From Trichoplusia ni (lineage: Eukaryota > Arthropoda > Insecta > Lepidoptera > Noctuidae), in the NCBI RefSeq assembly GCF_003590095.1, contig NC_039494.1, positions 4,650,001 through 4,714,000 of the forward strand: a stretch of DNA of 64,000 nt, written 5' to 3'. The notes below the pieces were generated by a model that was not told where the DNA came from, did no database searches, and was given only the letters and a program-made list of their open reading frames with translations. Of the stretch, positions 14,943-30,000 are shown piece by piece. Position numbers and translations under genes: made by a program. How positions within the stretch are numbered: position 1 is the first letter of the stretch; every line of letters begins with the position of its first letter.

Positions 14943-15080
14943 ATTCGAACTGCGACGGACTCTTATGATATGGAACTGTTCGTTAGCAGCTTTTAGTATC
15001 ATGGGCGCCTGCCGGACGCTGCCCGAATTCATCCACGTGTTACGGAATTACGGGATCTATCACTCTATTTGTGTGCCAAG
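14943..15080 (+). CDS. ELOVL6: Elongase coding exon A (first in window)
   Basis: The exon follows a TTTGTTTCAG acceptor and ends CCAAG|GTAAGG. It completes a codon with its first base, then encodes 45 residues from FELRRTLMIW through GACRTLPEFIHVLRNYGIYH to SICVP, plus two bases of a serine codon. This matches the ELOVL6 segment between the first membrane span and the FIEQD loop. Codon third positions are mixed, unlike the strongly GC-ending last exon. Confidence 0.93.
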
Positions 15081-18000
15081 GTAAGGATATGTTATAAGCC
15101 TAAAGGAAGTACGAGACGATCACACATTGTTAAAAGTTTACATCGCTGGTTTGTGAGGTCCGTCAAAGATCCACATTATCACATGCATTAAGTTTGCAAT
15201 AGATTACGCAGTTTGATGTGAAAGGCTCGAACGGTCTTCAAACTCTTCCAACACGTTACGTTTGACTTGCATATTTGATTGTCTTGGCGACCCTTTACCT
15301 ACATATACGTAGATAAACCTGTGCAGTGTACTTAGGTCTTGACGTAACTCGTTTCCATTGACGTAATGTACGTGGGCAATAAGCATAGAAATTGATATCA
15401 GCAATGTAAATATGTAAAACTCTGTATTTGTTATAGTTGAACTATTGATGAAATATTTTAATTACCGCGCAATTTATTCGTAATAATTGAATTGTTTACA
15501 ATGACTTCTGAATGTTTCTCTGTATGTATCTGAGACAGCACAAGTTTGCATTAAACTGCTGATGCTTCAAACTTTGAGAATACGAGAAAGTTTTGCTCAG
15601 CTATACATTTCGAAAAACTAGTTTGAGAGCAGTTACATTTGTATGTTAAAGTTAAATGGATTTGTGAAAAACGTGTGTATTCACGAAATATTGAACGCTA
15701 TACCGTTACTTTCGCTCCAAGGAACAAAAAAGGACAAAGCAAAGTTTGTATTTGAGATTGCTTCAATATTTTTATAAGCGAAGGGCTTTACCATCGTCGA
15801 GCAGATCGTAGATAATGTCAAATAACTGGGTTGAGACATGAACATGTTATGGAAATTACGCGGAAGCATTTTTCATCGAATCACATATCGGATCCATCAT
15901 ATATCGTAGTTTTATATTGAAGTCCACGTGTCAACTGACTTACGCATTACTAACATTATAAAAACAGTTTGATGAGTTTGATTACTGTTTTTATGTCCGT
16001 AGTTTACATGAACTGGTTTTTCACGTAACCTTTAATAATTATGTATTATTATTAAAGACGATTTACTCTAATTAGATAATTCTTATAAAAACATAGAAAA
16101 GACGTGATAAATCTTTGCGTGTTAAAAGTTCGTTTTAAACACTTCAAAATACTGGACGCTGTTTATGTAATAAAATGGAGAGAAAAAGACAAGTTTTTTT
16201 TTAACGCAGGATACTTACTATGTATATAATTCAAAGAAAAAGTCATCAATTACTTACCCAGTAAAGATGAAACCGAAACTGTAATTACAATGATTAATAT
16301 GCGTGAGTTACTTCACGGCCGTTTATTGCCGGTTCATGATCAGCCGATGCGATGTATACGGTCTATAAAACTGTATAACTTAACATAATTGATGTCTGTA
16401 TTTATTTGAAATAGTCTTCATATCTCATACATCGATATTGAACACAAATTTTGGAAGATGCGCATGATAAAACTTGGCGTAACTTGGGGACGACCTATAT
16501 CCAACAGTGCAACACTATAGGATTACTTGATCGAAAAAAAATATCCTCATAAATTACCAATTAAAACTTTCGCTCTATGTGTGCTCCTGTGCAGTTATTC
16601 AACTTATATGCAAATTCAGTTATATAATTCGTTTTGCGTTCGTTTTAATGTCGAAAGCAGCATTCCAAAGTGTAGTGTACATGTGCGAATGCTTGGCTGC
16701 ATATTTACGTTGAAGGGGAAAGGTCCGACCCCTGTTTGTTTAGCCATTATCATAATTAACATTTTAACAGGTCGACAATTTTACAACACTGTGGTCGGTA
16801 CAGATTAAAATAAAGGACATTGTTTTACTCTTTTGGTGGTTGTACAGATCAGAGCTTGAAATATTTACTTGCTTTTGAAATTACAAAAAGTAATTACGCA
16901 GCGTATTTTATGCTCCGTTTGCTGAGAAAGTAGGTTTTTGACATATAATTTATACAAATACTTTAAGCCGAACCCGACTCACATTTTTTTGCTACAGTGA
17001 TATTTCTGAAAGAAGTTGCTTATAAGAAACCTAACCTCCTTCTCGCAGCTGGGTCAAAGAGGTTTAGAACTGAAAAAATATAAGAGCAACTATTGTCTGG
17101 TAACAAAGGCAAGCAAAAAATAAAAGGTTGGGCTCTATACTTTCTCTTTGACGTCATCTAAATAATGCTATGTAAAGGGCTGTAGGCTAGTCTAGACTGA
17201 ATAACCGACCGAGGTAGCATGTATGTGACCCAAATAAATGCCGTTAAAATTGGGTTTTATTTGCTTTGTGTCGCTTTGTTAAGACGGTGTTTTATCCAAA
17301 ATAGTAGAGAGCTTTGCGAAATAGGAAAATACACGAAAATCCATTAAATTGTAATGGTTATTTTATAGTGGAAACATACGAGTTTACATAATCATATTTT
17401 ATATACAATATTCCAGTAAATATTATTGTATACATTAAGATAAGTCGGTAACGCATGTTCCAATCTTTCACGCTTCGTTGCCATGTTGACATCCCATAAT
17501 CGCTTATGCAGTTTACATAAGAAAATAAAATGTAACATTTCTTAGTAATTACAACTATAACAAGTACCTACCATAGACTTGTGTATGAATACTTATATAA
17601 CCGTCACTTCAGCATCCGCATCTTGGTGAATGTGATGCAGTATCGAATTTGTTAGACATTGCTCATACAATTTAAGTAATTTCGTATCAAAGTCCATTTA
17701 GTCACTATCTACATGTATTAAAGTTTAACCGAAATCGTTGTCTAACTTTTACGTAAGACTAGAAACAGCAAAACGAATATGTGTTAATCTCCTCTCTATA
17801 ATATAGTCACAGAGTGCGCACAGCTATGTGAATATATTTTATGCTTGCTGGCGTGTGACGGTAGTCATAAAAGAATATGGTTGGACCTGACCATTACAGC
17901 CAGTGACTTTGAGGTTTTATGAAAAATATGTTTTTTTTAAGAAAAAAATATTTCGTCACGAGGCGTTTTAAGTTTTACGATCAGTAGATCGTACTGAACT

Positions 18001-21000
18001 TGGTGATTTTAGGGCTGGTGATTTAAAAAAATAATCTCTGCGTGACATAGTATTTGTTATGCCAAATAAAATATTTTATTTCTCCTAAACAGCTGCTGTG
18101 TGAACTTGGTGATTTTAGGGCTGGTAATTTTAAAAAATAATCTTTGCGTGACATAGTATTTGTTATGCCAAATAAAATATTGTATTTCTCCTAAACAGCT
18201 GCTGTGTCAGAGCTACTTGTAGGTACTTTCAGCAAATGCGTCAATTACGATACAGAAAAGATCGCGCCAGCTAATCTTCTTATGCAAAAAATCTCGTGCT
18301 TATAACAGCAAATAGTTTCATAGATAATAATATTGACGTTCCTTTGACATTGTTTACATAACTTTTACATGTGCGTTATCTGCGCGATGGGTTCACATCG
18401 CGCCACGTCTGCGAAACACGTCTAGGTAACAGTCACGTTTGCTACATCACTACGTGTGTTCCGAACTATGTGTATGCACGTATATACGTTTCTAACTATA
18501 CTATTCTTACCGCGTACTTACACCTATATAATGTTATTCTGTAAATGTACGCAGCGAAAGTTTACGTGGTAGGTTTCGTCAATACTTATAGGTATGTAAT
18601 TGTGTCAGCCATTACCATTAGTAAGAATGTTCTTATAATACTTCTTATGACGTCTGCTACATTAGCTTGTCACCGCGATTAATCAATCAAATGGTCGTTA
18701 ATAACTCTTACAGCATTTGTTTAAACAAGCCCTAAAACTAGGCTTGCAAGTAAGCTTGCAATGCAAAAACTTTCCCCGTTTCCTTGGTAACATCATCACT
18801 CTTTTTTCGGGGTGAGAAGCAATTAACGCTGCCCAAGGAAAGGTTTTTGAATATGGTGGACTTTCAATCGTAGAACCCGGTCTTTACTACCAAGTGGGAA
18901 CCAGAGTCACTCGTGCATGCTCTTGCGCAAGTCTAAAATGTATCAAAAATGTTTCACTTCTGTTCAAAGGGATGTAATTTGTAAATATCAAACTCTTTCA
19001 TACCCTGTCAAGGTCCTACGGATAGCTTTATTCTTCTCTATTGCTATACACTTCAATAGCACCTCACAGTAGCAACAACTCGATCTAGCATGTCAGCCGT
19101 GACCTTAAGATATTGATATCAGGTAATTATATTTTATGTCCAGATCGGATGACAGTAATTATTTTATTTATAACGCTGATAAGAGTCGTCAGAGGAATTA
19201 ATGAGTCATGGATGTCCAAGGTCAAAGAAAATCTGGAACAAAAACAATAATATAAATGGTATCAGTAATTTCTGCTGTATTGCAGCGACTTTGGGTTTAC
19301 CTCGCGAAGAAAACTGAATTCGAAAAAAACCTCATTACTTTGGAGTACAGTTGATAAACGTTTTTGTTATTAAAAATAACTTTGTACGTTTGAAAAATGA
19401 TTAAAAATTAATATTACATTTCCTTTTAGACATAAAATATTTGTATAAACTTTCCTCTGGCGTTACCTTATGAATAGCACGCAGAAACACTCGTTCCCTC
19501 ATCAAAGAAGCCTACTTCATTTTCCTAAAGGTTTTCGTAATAGTCGTCTGATGTGGGAATAAAAAAAATATATTTAAATAAGTACTAAATAAATTTTGTA
19601 TTTTAATTCATCTTTTGTAATTTTTTGTACAAATTAATGAGGTAGAGCACTGACTATTTCAGTAATTTATTCTAAACCGGTATATCGTTAGTATTCAGTT
19701 TGTCTGGTTCACAGGGTTTTTGGTATATTTTCAGCATCTAATTATCTTTATGAATGCATAGTTTTTCGTCAAGTTCTTGAAAAATAATAATAAAAGACTA
19801 ATGCATTGTCTCACCATAAATGACAATGTATCGTACTTACCAGTCAGTAGGTGCATCTTAATAAGACAAACCAGATAAACCGGTAATCGTCTCTCTACTG
19901 ATAATCATTACATTTAATACGCAACCGAGTTATCAGGAAATACCAGTTCCCTTTAAGTATGTTAATAGTTCAACATACGTTAATAGGCTATCATGCACTT
20001 ATAAATGATACTGTCGAGTGTCAGATCAATTTGATTTTACTGAAACATCCCTTATGTAGCTAGCTCTCAAAAATATTAGGATCGCTACACATCGAAAATG
20101 ATCTGCGGGGAACATAAAAATGGATGAGATCTATCCTATGTGTTAATCTTGATTACAATATAATGTATTGTGTACCGAGTTTCGTCTTCGTAAATCCGTT
20201 CAGTGCTTTAGCGTGAAAGAGGAACAAACATCCTATAAATACAAACTTTCGCATTTATAGTATTAGTAAGATTACTTGTGCATGTTCTTTTTTTCCCAAG
20301 TTGTTTCGACTTAAGTCAAAATCCCTCGATTGCCTGTCTAAAGTTGACCTTTCGAAATGATAACGATAATTTCCGTATTGTCAAACAAGAGCATCAATAA
20401 CGCTTCTCCCAAACAGTCGGTAGCATCAAACTCGCAGAACTTCATGTTACACTCTGACCCTGACCTAGAAACTCGGGCTTCCCAAGGTGAAGGGTGCTTT
20501 CAGTTTCAGCGGCTGTTGTCGCACGATTGTTTCATAAAACTGTAACGATACACGTGCCAGCGCTTCCTAAAGGCATTCGATAAACTTACTCCCATTTAGG
20601 CAAACGAAACGTCAATTTAACTTATAACTTAAAGTTAAACCTTTCTTGAAACTTTGTCTGTAGACCGTCTGCGTTTACTTGAGAGAGACTTTAAAGTAAC
20701 TTCTGACTAAGTTATGTCTTGAGTAATCGAAATTGTACTTAAAATGTAAACTTTTCATGTCTTGTGGAAGTAGCATAATGTTTTGAAGATTACAGATTTA
20801 CGACTCCTTAGTTATCCCTTTTTAATTGACTGGATATCCTTAAACATTGTAGATTTGTGCAATCTAATAGCGGGTTTACAATGTATGAAAATGAATTTCA
20901 TTAAACGAAATGCCCAAAAAACAATACTGTATCGTAATTTATGATCTATGATAATATGTTATATACATACGTATGATAATTACTTAACTGTTACACTGGA

Positions 21001-24000
21001 CTGTGTTCGCCTCATTATATCGCGTTACCATATTAGTCAAGGTATCATTAGTAGTAAAAATAACAACTAGTTTTGTAGCGAAGGTCGGGAAGTATACCTA
21101 CTGTTAAATATAATGATTTGCATAAGTTTCCTATATTACGTACTTAAATCCTTTCTTAGGCTCTTTGTATACGGGCAACATAATCCTTTGATACCCAACG
21201 TTTGTATCTCTGTTGTACCTCTATGAGTTTACAGAACAGTATTTACTTGGCGAATTAGACGTTAGGTTTCATAAACTGCGTCGCCCTTGTATAAGGGCTG
21301 TAAAAAATCAAAATATTGCTTAATGAAATGTTCTTACATATCGATGAGTTAAGAGTAGAAAACCCTTTTCGAAATCTAAGCCGGTTGACACCGAATCGGG
21401 TACATAGGAAAACAGGCTTAAATACTGGATTATAATGACAGGTATTATGATTGTAATTGTAAACATATTTCCGTTCCCCCGGCATGTTTTACTGAAATTA
21501 TCTTAAACAAAAACAAGCGCGGTACAATAGTAAAAAACGACCATCATAACGTTACCGAGAAAATTGACCGTAAGTACAAATTACGAGATGAAAATTGATA
21601 ACATTACATAAGTACTAAATTACGTAAAATAAACAACTTGATACAATGTTTATAATGACCGCAGTAAATTGCAATAATTTTCTAAACAATAGTACATTGT
21701 GTGTCAGCACTTTCCGGTCAGCATGTCGAGTGTATTAGCGAAAAAATAAACACATTTAATGATTTCTTCGCTTGTTTAAAATGCAGGAACACGTGTTGAT
21801 TACATGATCATGTCATTCTATCGTATCGTGCTGAGGCTTCCGTATTATTGTTACGAGTCCAAAACAGCTCTTCGCATGATCTACATCTTGCCCTGTTGGC
21901 GGATTCGCAGCTATTTTCTTAAAATAAATAACTTAAATAATAATAAAATTAAAAAAAAACTAAGGTGAACGAAGAACGTGACATTGCTGAGGTTACGTAG
22001 TACTATTTAGTAATCAGTGGCAGGAGTGAATTCCTTGATGTATTTACTAAAACGATAAAAAAATATTTTGCCAAAAGATACCTATTGTATAAAATTTTCG
22101 TGTCACGGTGTACGAAATGGAACCCCTCCGAAACGGCTCGACCGATTCTCATGACATTTTATGTACATATTCGGTAGGTCTGAGAACCGGACAAGATCAG
22201 TTCCCTTTTTACATTTAGCATAACAACATTTGCTGGGACAGCTAGCTATTAGATAAATACGATTAATGAAGTAGGCACGTCTCAACTAGTATAATATAAC
22301 ATGCATGTTTCACTTCATTGACTTAAGAAACTCAAATTACATATGTATAGGGTAACCCAAATGTTCGCGTTTCATAAGCTCTGTAAACCCTATACATGAC
22401 TGGTCCTAATGGTAAATATTGACGTTAAGCTTATATGTATTAAGTTTGTTAGATGTTTACTTACCCTTTGATACTCCGTCTCAAAGGACATAAGTTGTAC
22501 ATTATCCTTTTTGCATGTCTTATATGAATAATTGTATATCTAACTATAAATAACTATTACCTTCGAAGATGATACACCTATGAACTTTTCACGGTTCACT
22601 ATCGGAGTTAATGGAAGTTGCCAAAGTGATAACCTACAGAGATTAAACAAGTTTGTGTTGTTAACAATTATCATTTACATGCACAATGTGCTCTTTATTG
22701 ATAATCTTACTAATTACAATGAGCTCTCATCCAATGGACGTCTCGGACGAATGATACCTAAAAAAGAGGTTATTATATAAAAAAAATAACAAAGGGAAAA
22801 TATTTTTTAATACAGTATATCCCATTTAACAAAGAGAAGGAAAGTACGCGGTAGAAAACCCATGCAAGAACTACGAAAATAACCCAAGGATGTATACTTA
22901 TAATATTGTTATCCAGTGGTTCTCTTAAGGAAAATGCAAAAGGAAATATATACAGTATGGTTTTTGAAAATACAAATATTTGTCCCAATGTGGGACGTCC
23001 CCATCTAATATGTAAAATTCCCGTGTCACGATGTTAGTTACCGTACTCCTCCGAAACGGTTCGACCGATTCTTATGAAATTTTGTATACATATTGGGTAG
23101 GACTGAGAATAGAACAACATCTATTTTTCATACCCCTAAGTGATAAGGGTTGCCCACACTAAAATTACTTTTTAATTTTTTGTACGAAATTTTTTGCTTT
23201 TATTTTTTTATAATGTAGCATTAAAAAATACATTCACTAGATATAATTTATCAAGCAGAACGACGTTTGCTGGGTCAGCTAGTATGTTGATAAATTCTTT
23301 ATTAATACAGGTTATTGATATTTTCTCCTAAAGTAATGCGATGAATTCGCTCTTACTAAACAGACAGTAAGAGAGAAAATCACAGGAAAATCATGTCCTG
23401 TCTGTAAATTAATATTGCAGATAAACATTTTCCTATTTTTTCCAGAAACTTTTTTTCAAGCGTAGGCGAGATTTCCTTGTTTTCCTTTTGTTCCTGGACT
23501 AGTTTAATACAGAAACAGTTAGGTTAAAACAGTTAGAAACAGTTAGTTAGAAACAGTTAGAAACAGTTATTAGCGCTAATAAATTTGCTGTCAGTGTTAT
23601 TGCGAGCGAATAAGTGGCAATTCATTAAATAATACACATAGCTTTATTTTTATTAGAGTCATTATATAAACTAGCTGTTGCCCCCGACTTCGCCCGCGTG
23701 GTTAGAAGATATAAGTTAGGAATTTTTCAACGGAAGTCCTCGAAGATTAATATTTTTCCCCGTTTTTGCCACATTTTCCATTGTATCTTCGCTCCTATTA
23801 GATGCAGCGTCAGCAGCGTGAAGTTATACAGCCCAAAACCTTTCTCGATAAATGGTCTATTAAACACAAAAATAATTTTTCAATTTGAACCGTTTGTTCC
23901 TGAGATTGGCGCGTTCAAACAAACAAACTCCTCAGCTTTATATATTAGTATAGATTGTGAACAATAGATAAAAACTCTGACGGAGAGACATATAACTACA

Positions 24001-27000
24001 AGTTTCTCACTAATATTGTCGATTTAACTGTAATTATTTGTTAATGCTAGTATTTAACTACCAAAATACAATCAATCAAAATCAAAAGTTTTCAAAGTTC
24101 AAAACGTTATACTCTAGGTGCACGGTTCCCAAATGCTATTACTAAAGAGAAGAACCGAAAAGAAACGTTGTAAAAATGTACATACATACCGTATATCGTA
24201 CACATTATCATTTAAGTTAACATGTACATCAAGCTAACATTGATGTCATAAACGATATAAATTCCATAAATGACGGTGTCAATTCGACCGATGTGTATTT
24301 TATCTCTAGTCACGGTATATCGATAGGTACCAATGATTAATGAGAAAGTCGTTTGTTTGTTTACGAACGTGATTCATTCTTAACCACAGGACCGACGTCA
24401 TTTTAGATGTAGCCCTGATTACTGAGAGTAGAATGCCTTATCTTTGTTTTAACCTATTAAGGAATGTCAATATTGCTTATTCAATTAATATTCGATTAAT
24501 TTTTCGTAACGTCGAAAATTGGATTGACGTGATCTAAATCTAATTATTGTTTTAATTTGTTTTTCAATTTTATCAATATTTTCTTGATTTTTAATATCGG
24601 GGAGGCGTTTTTGGTAATTAGTGAACACTTTAACGATATCATCGTCTATCCAATGTTACATGTAGTCTCGAAAATTCTACACAAAAAATCCATTATTTTA
24701 TGAAGAAGCGATTGAAGGTAGTGGTTTCGTATTTGTGCAGACACCGGTCAAGTTCGAGGGGGATCGCTTATCGCTACCCATATGCAAAACATAAACAAAG
24801 AGGTTGGGTGACTTTTCAATTTAGAAAAAAAATACCAAAAACATTAACCATTCACAAAAAATATGAATTACGTTACATTATTGTTACAAGGTATAATTTA
24901 ATGTATTTACCATAGTCTAATAAGTTTAATTGTATGCCTAGATAACTATCGAACTAATTCTAATTGATGGAAATACCTACCACGTGTTTTACGGCCCCTA
25001 TTTGAATTTACAATTAGACAGGTATTACTCATATGTTGGCAGAATATATTCAATACAGAATACATTCAGTATATACTATCGTGTTGTACTTATTACACGT
25101 GGTCGAAAGACATCCTTATTCTTTAGTTGTTAAAAGTTACTTGTTAATGGTCTCCGTAAAGTCAGATTTGTTTAAGAAACTTAAAGGCGTGAGAAACTTC
25201 CTACCTCCCACTTGCCAAACTGAATTTTATCCAAATTATAGTAACTGGAATTGGATCAAATGTTACCGTAGTTTCTTTTTGAACTAAAATTAGTATGTAA
25301 CTGTGGAAATACGGAATTTAACAAAGTAATCATATAATAATATTATTTTTTTATTAATTGTCCTTCGTTATGAATATAGTTACAGCTGTTGAGTTTGCAC
25401 CATGTTACTATTCTCCACATTTTTCCTAACGGAATTTTTAAACGACTAATGACTACAACACTGGGACTAGTTCCACCTGTTTGTATTTATTTAGTAATTT
25501 ATATTACGCTTCACTTGAACGGCATGTTATTGTTTATTCATCATAGTTTTCTCATGTAAATTGTAATGTATGGCATAAAAGTATATCCTGCATTGAAAAA
25601 GTAATGAGCTTTTGAAGAAACCAACCAATAACTATCGATAAGAATATTCCTTAACGATGTAATCATCAATAATTTAATTATTGTTTTCGTCAGAACAATT
25701 GAGGGTTTGATACAAAAAATAATGACGCAACCAATTATAGTTCAAATTGTAGTACAAAACAAACTAAATAAAAAAGTTACGCAAATAAAAGATGAACTTG
25801 AATTCACTATTGTATGTTCACAAAGTCAAATTCAATGTCTAGTGAAGTGTTTATATAGTAAACACTTTTGTTGCGAACTTGCTAGTAGGTGGAGGTAATC
25901 TGCTGAGCTAATGTGTTTGCACTGACTTCCCATCTCGCTTGATTTGTTTTACTAATATTTTTAATGTAACAGTCAGATAGAAAATGTGGACTCCAGCATT
26001 CCTTAAAAGACATGTAAAGGTAAATATCGCACTTTAAAATACTTCATTTCGAAAAACTTTAAATGTAAAATTTCACTGCAGAATATTATTCTAAGAAGCT
26101 TCATCCAAAACAATTAGTTAACATTATAACCAGTTTGAAGATAGACAAGAAACAAAACACGATTACTGCAGATAATACTCGTTTTTCAGGAAAAACCGCG
26201 AGAACGTTAAGAAACAAATACAACGCAATTTCTTAAAATGGAAATGTTCAAACCAATTTGAGCTCGCAAGTAGAAGACAAAAAAATTACACTGCGTTTCA
26301 AATAATCGTCGTAAAATAAAAGGATATTCTTTCTGTACTCATCTTTAAATGTGTTTTGGTTCGAATTAAAGATATTTTATCAGTTGTAGAACAGTTTGCT
26401 TCCGTTTAATTACACAGAAGCTTCGAGGCCGAATACCATACATTTTATTTCCATATCCCATGTAATCCAACCTTGTGAATTACATCCATACGTACCGTTG
26501 ACAGTTATTTATTTTGAGTGCTAATATAATCAACGCCGCGTTAATTTTAGATTTGACCGGTTGTTTTTGAAGCATTTATTTTTAACACAAATACGGAACT
26601 ATTTAGTGAACTATGATTGACGCAATTGTTTTGTTAAAGTGGTCGTTCATAATACATTTAACACTTATGTTGATGGTTGTGGAAGTTTTTATCCCTCTGT
26701 TTATATTTCATTAGTAATTTTATGTACATACGTAATAGAATAACTACTTTACCCTTTCAATGTTTTATTCATTTCCTCAAACCGCAAGTACCTCGTTAAT
26801 TCATCTGCGGTAAGATCAGGGGCATATAAATATCCTGTAATGAAAGACTAGCGCGGTTGTGGAGGTAAGGCACCCTATCTTTTCTACTACCGGATCAATC
26901 TTTCTTTCAGACTAGGGCATAGGCCCTAAGACTGAAGAGGAAATTGTATCAGCTAACCAAAAATCGTACTACTATTTAATTATAAAGGCGAAAGTTTGTA

Positions 27001-30000
27001 AGTGTGGATGTATGGATGTTTCTTACCATTTCACGTAAAAACTACTGAATGGATTTGAATGAAACTTTAACACAATATAGCTTATACATCAGAATAACAC
27101 ATAGGCTACAATTTTTGAGGTTTCTAATGTGAGGTCGTAAAAAAACACATTTTTGGCGCTTACATTGCAAACGCTGACTGAATCCTACAAGATAGATAGA
27201 AGGCAGGTATAAATTATAACTTATATCTTCTAACCACGCGGACGAAGTCGCGGGCAACAGCTAGTAGGTTTACTTAAAATGAATAGTCTCCTGTTTGTAA
27301 TAAAATGTTGACTTAGCTAAAGAATGGTGCCGGATGCAGCTCATTCCATTATGATAGTCAATGTGTTACCCTGACTTACCGGCTTAGGTAAACCAATAAC
27401 CATGAAAACAGGATCTAACTACTCTAAATACTGAACACAATTTTATATTATCTGTCATGTTCAATACAACACGTGTTAATATTTATACACATAAGATAAT
27501 GAATACAGAACAATTTAGTATTGATTATTTTATCTACCTATTGGTTAACTTATCATTTACATATTTGCCGTCGTTATATAGGCGTCACTAATAAATAAAT
27601 ATTAAACAAACGTTTACCGACATTTGCGGAGGCTTGGTTATCAATATCTAATAGATTATATACGTTTTTATCTCTGTTTTCCGAATGCCTATCTTTGGAT
27701 AAATTTATCGACGTTTCAGGTAGGTTATAAATCTGAAATAGACGTGGTAAACCTAGTGACGAAAGAAGCACTCACATGCATGTGGTTTAAACGATAAATT
27801 ACAGGATTACTTTCTAGCAAACAAAAGAGGTTAGTTTAATCCAGAAATTACAGTATCTACGCATACGAAAGCTCATTATATTTTTATAATCAGCTTGTTT
27901 GTTCCTAATGATTCACAAAAGCCTACATGTCTTAATTTTGTTCTGCAATCTACAAAAGTCATTTCCCGTGAGAAAATATGTAATTGTATGTTACGAGCTT
28001 AAAGATTTCTATATAATCTAAACCTAATGCCTATATAGCATAACGGAATCTTGACATCGTGAAATCTCTGAGAACGAAATGTAGTGCTTTCTACATTCTA
28101 TCTAGGTTAGTCATTGTTGTAACAGTTAACTTTTGACATTACCAGATCTGAGATAGCAGAGCAATTTTAATTTGTATCTTAATCGTTGTACCGTTCTGTT
28201 GCTCTATCTGATTATATTATTTTAATAGAGGTGAGTATTAAAGCTAGTCAATGTTAAAATATTCATACGTTTTGATTAGCGTGCTGTTAGAAAGTAATTG
28301 TATATTGCATTCTAAAATATAGTTTTAAGTCTCGAATGTTTAGTCTTTCGATTTCTTTAATTTGTATTTTAACTTAGATTGTTCGAACTGGTTTTAAATA
28401 ATAAAGGTATTTGTAACGTTCATTCAAACGTGCTGATAATTTAAATATTTTTCCGCACAATATATATACTAAACTAGTTTTCCTTAATTATCACTAAATT
28501 ATTCAAATTTTAAACCAGTAGTAAAGGCTTGTAATTTAGTAAAGTTAAACGGGTATATCATGACATTTTATTTAAAGTGGACTGCTCTGAACGAGACCAC
28601 CGTTACGTAATGTTACTCACTTTCATCTCTGCCCATTCTGGCTCACACGTAATATATGTTATGACCAGTTGTGTGTACATATTAATATATATAAACGACG
28701 TAAAGTAAGTAAAACTGGATGTTATAACTACATCAACAGTCATTAGTTCTAAGCTTCTATTTTGGGAGATCACATATGTTAATTCTATCTTTGACTTGTT
28801 CCTTGAATTTTATTCTGTAGTATTATTCTATGTAATTATAATTAAATATTGCAGTACCGTAACGAATTTCTCATTGTTTAAAAATAGATTTCAGAACGTT
28901 TATTGTATAATATGGACCCACGTAACACAGAATATAAATAAACATTTATGTGAAGGATATGTCTAAAGAGAATAATGTACCTAATTGTTCTGAACTACTT
29001 TAAAGCGTTTCTGCTTGTATCGTCTGAATTGCGGGTCTAATACGTGACCCTCGGTCTACTTAAAATTGGGTCAAAGGGGTCCGGGACCTTTCTAGGGCTG
29101 CGAAGCAGTACAACCACTGATTGCCCCGTTAGGTCCGTTTATCTTCATCAATGGAATAGAAAATACCAACTCTATTTGTTCCTTTGTAAACACTCTTTTG
29201 TGTAACAGAGTGTGGAGTTGTTGGTGGAAGTATTTTAAACTTAAAAGAAAGATTCTATTAAAGCAACTGTCTATAACTGTCTCTGTGCTATCTAATAACT
29301 ACATTAATTTGAATTATCATGCCTCAAGTATGTATGCAGACCAAAATTGTGGTTAAGCTAAAATGCATAACTGCACTTACTAAATACATATTACTCACTA
29401 CGTACTAACCTATGTAGTATGTACTTAATAAATATAATGTTCAAAACAATTTATATTATCAACGCACTTATCTACAAAGCAAAATAAGAATAACATTTAT
29501 TTTTATAGAAACCTTGCCGTACCTTGACCCTCTCATTTTCCCGAACCGTATAGGTCGGTTGTAAATAGCAATAAATGCTTATTGAAAGCTCATAGACAAA
29601 GGGTAAATAGGCTGCAAACCTTTCCACTGCCCAATAGTACTCGTAAAAAGCTATACTATTGTTATTACTAAACTTTGACTTTACCGTGACTTTCCGAGGT
29701 TTACGTGTGATATAAAATCTATGTTAGTACTTTCTTATTTGTAATATCTTTAACAGTTTTTCTATTCACATCTGAAGTTGACTATAGTTCTCTGTATAAT
29801 GAAAAACGACTCCCGCACATAATTTAATTCTTGTGTTGCGGGGTTTCAAAAACTTTCAAGTCACATGCACAAAAATACGCAAACTCACAACATTCGTATT
29901 TCTAGAAAAAAAAAATACGACAAGGTTGATTTTTGAAGAAGTATAATTTAACAATTAGAATTATTTATTTGAATTAGATTGGTTAGCCGTTTACCCTAGA

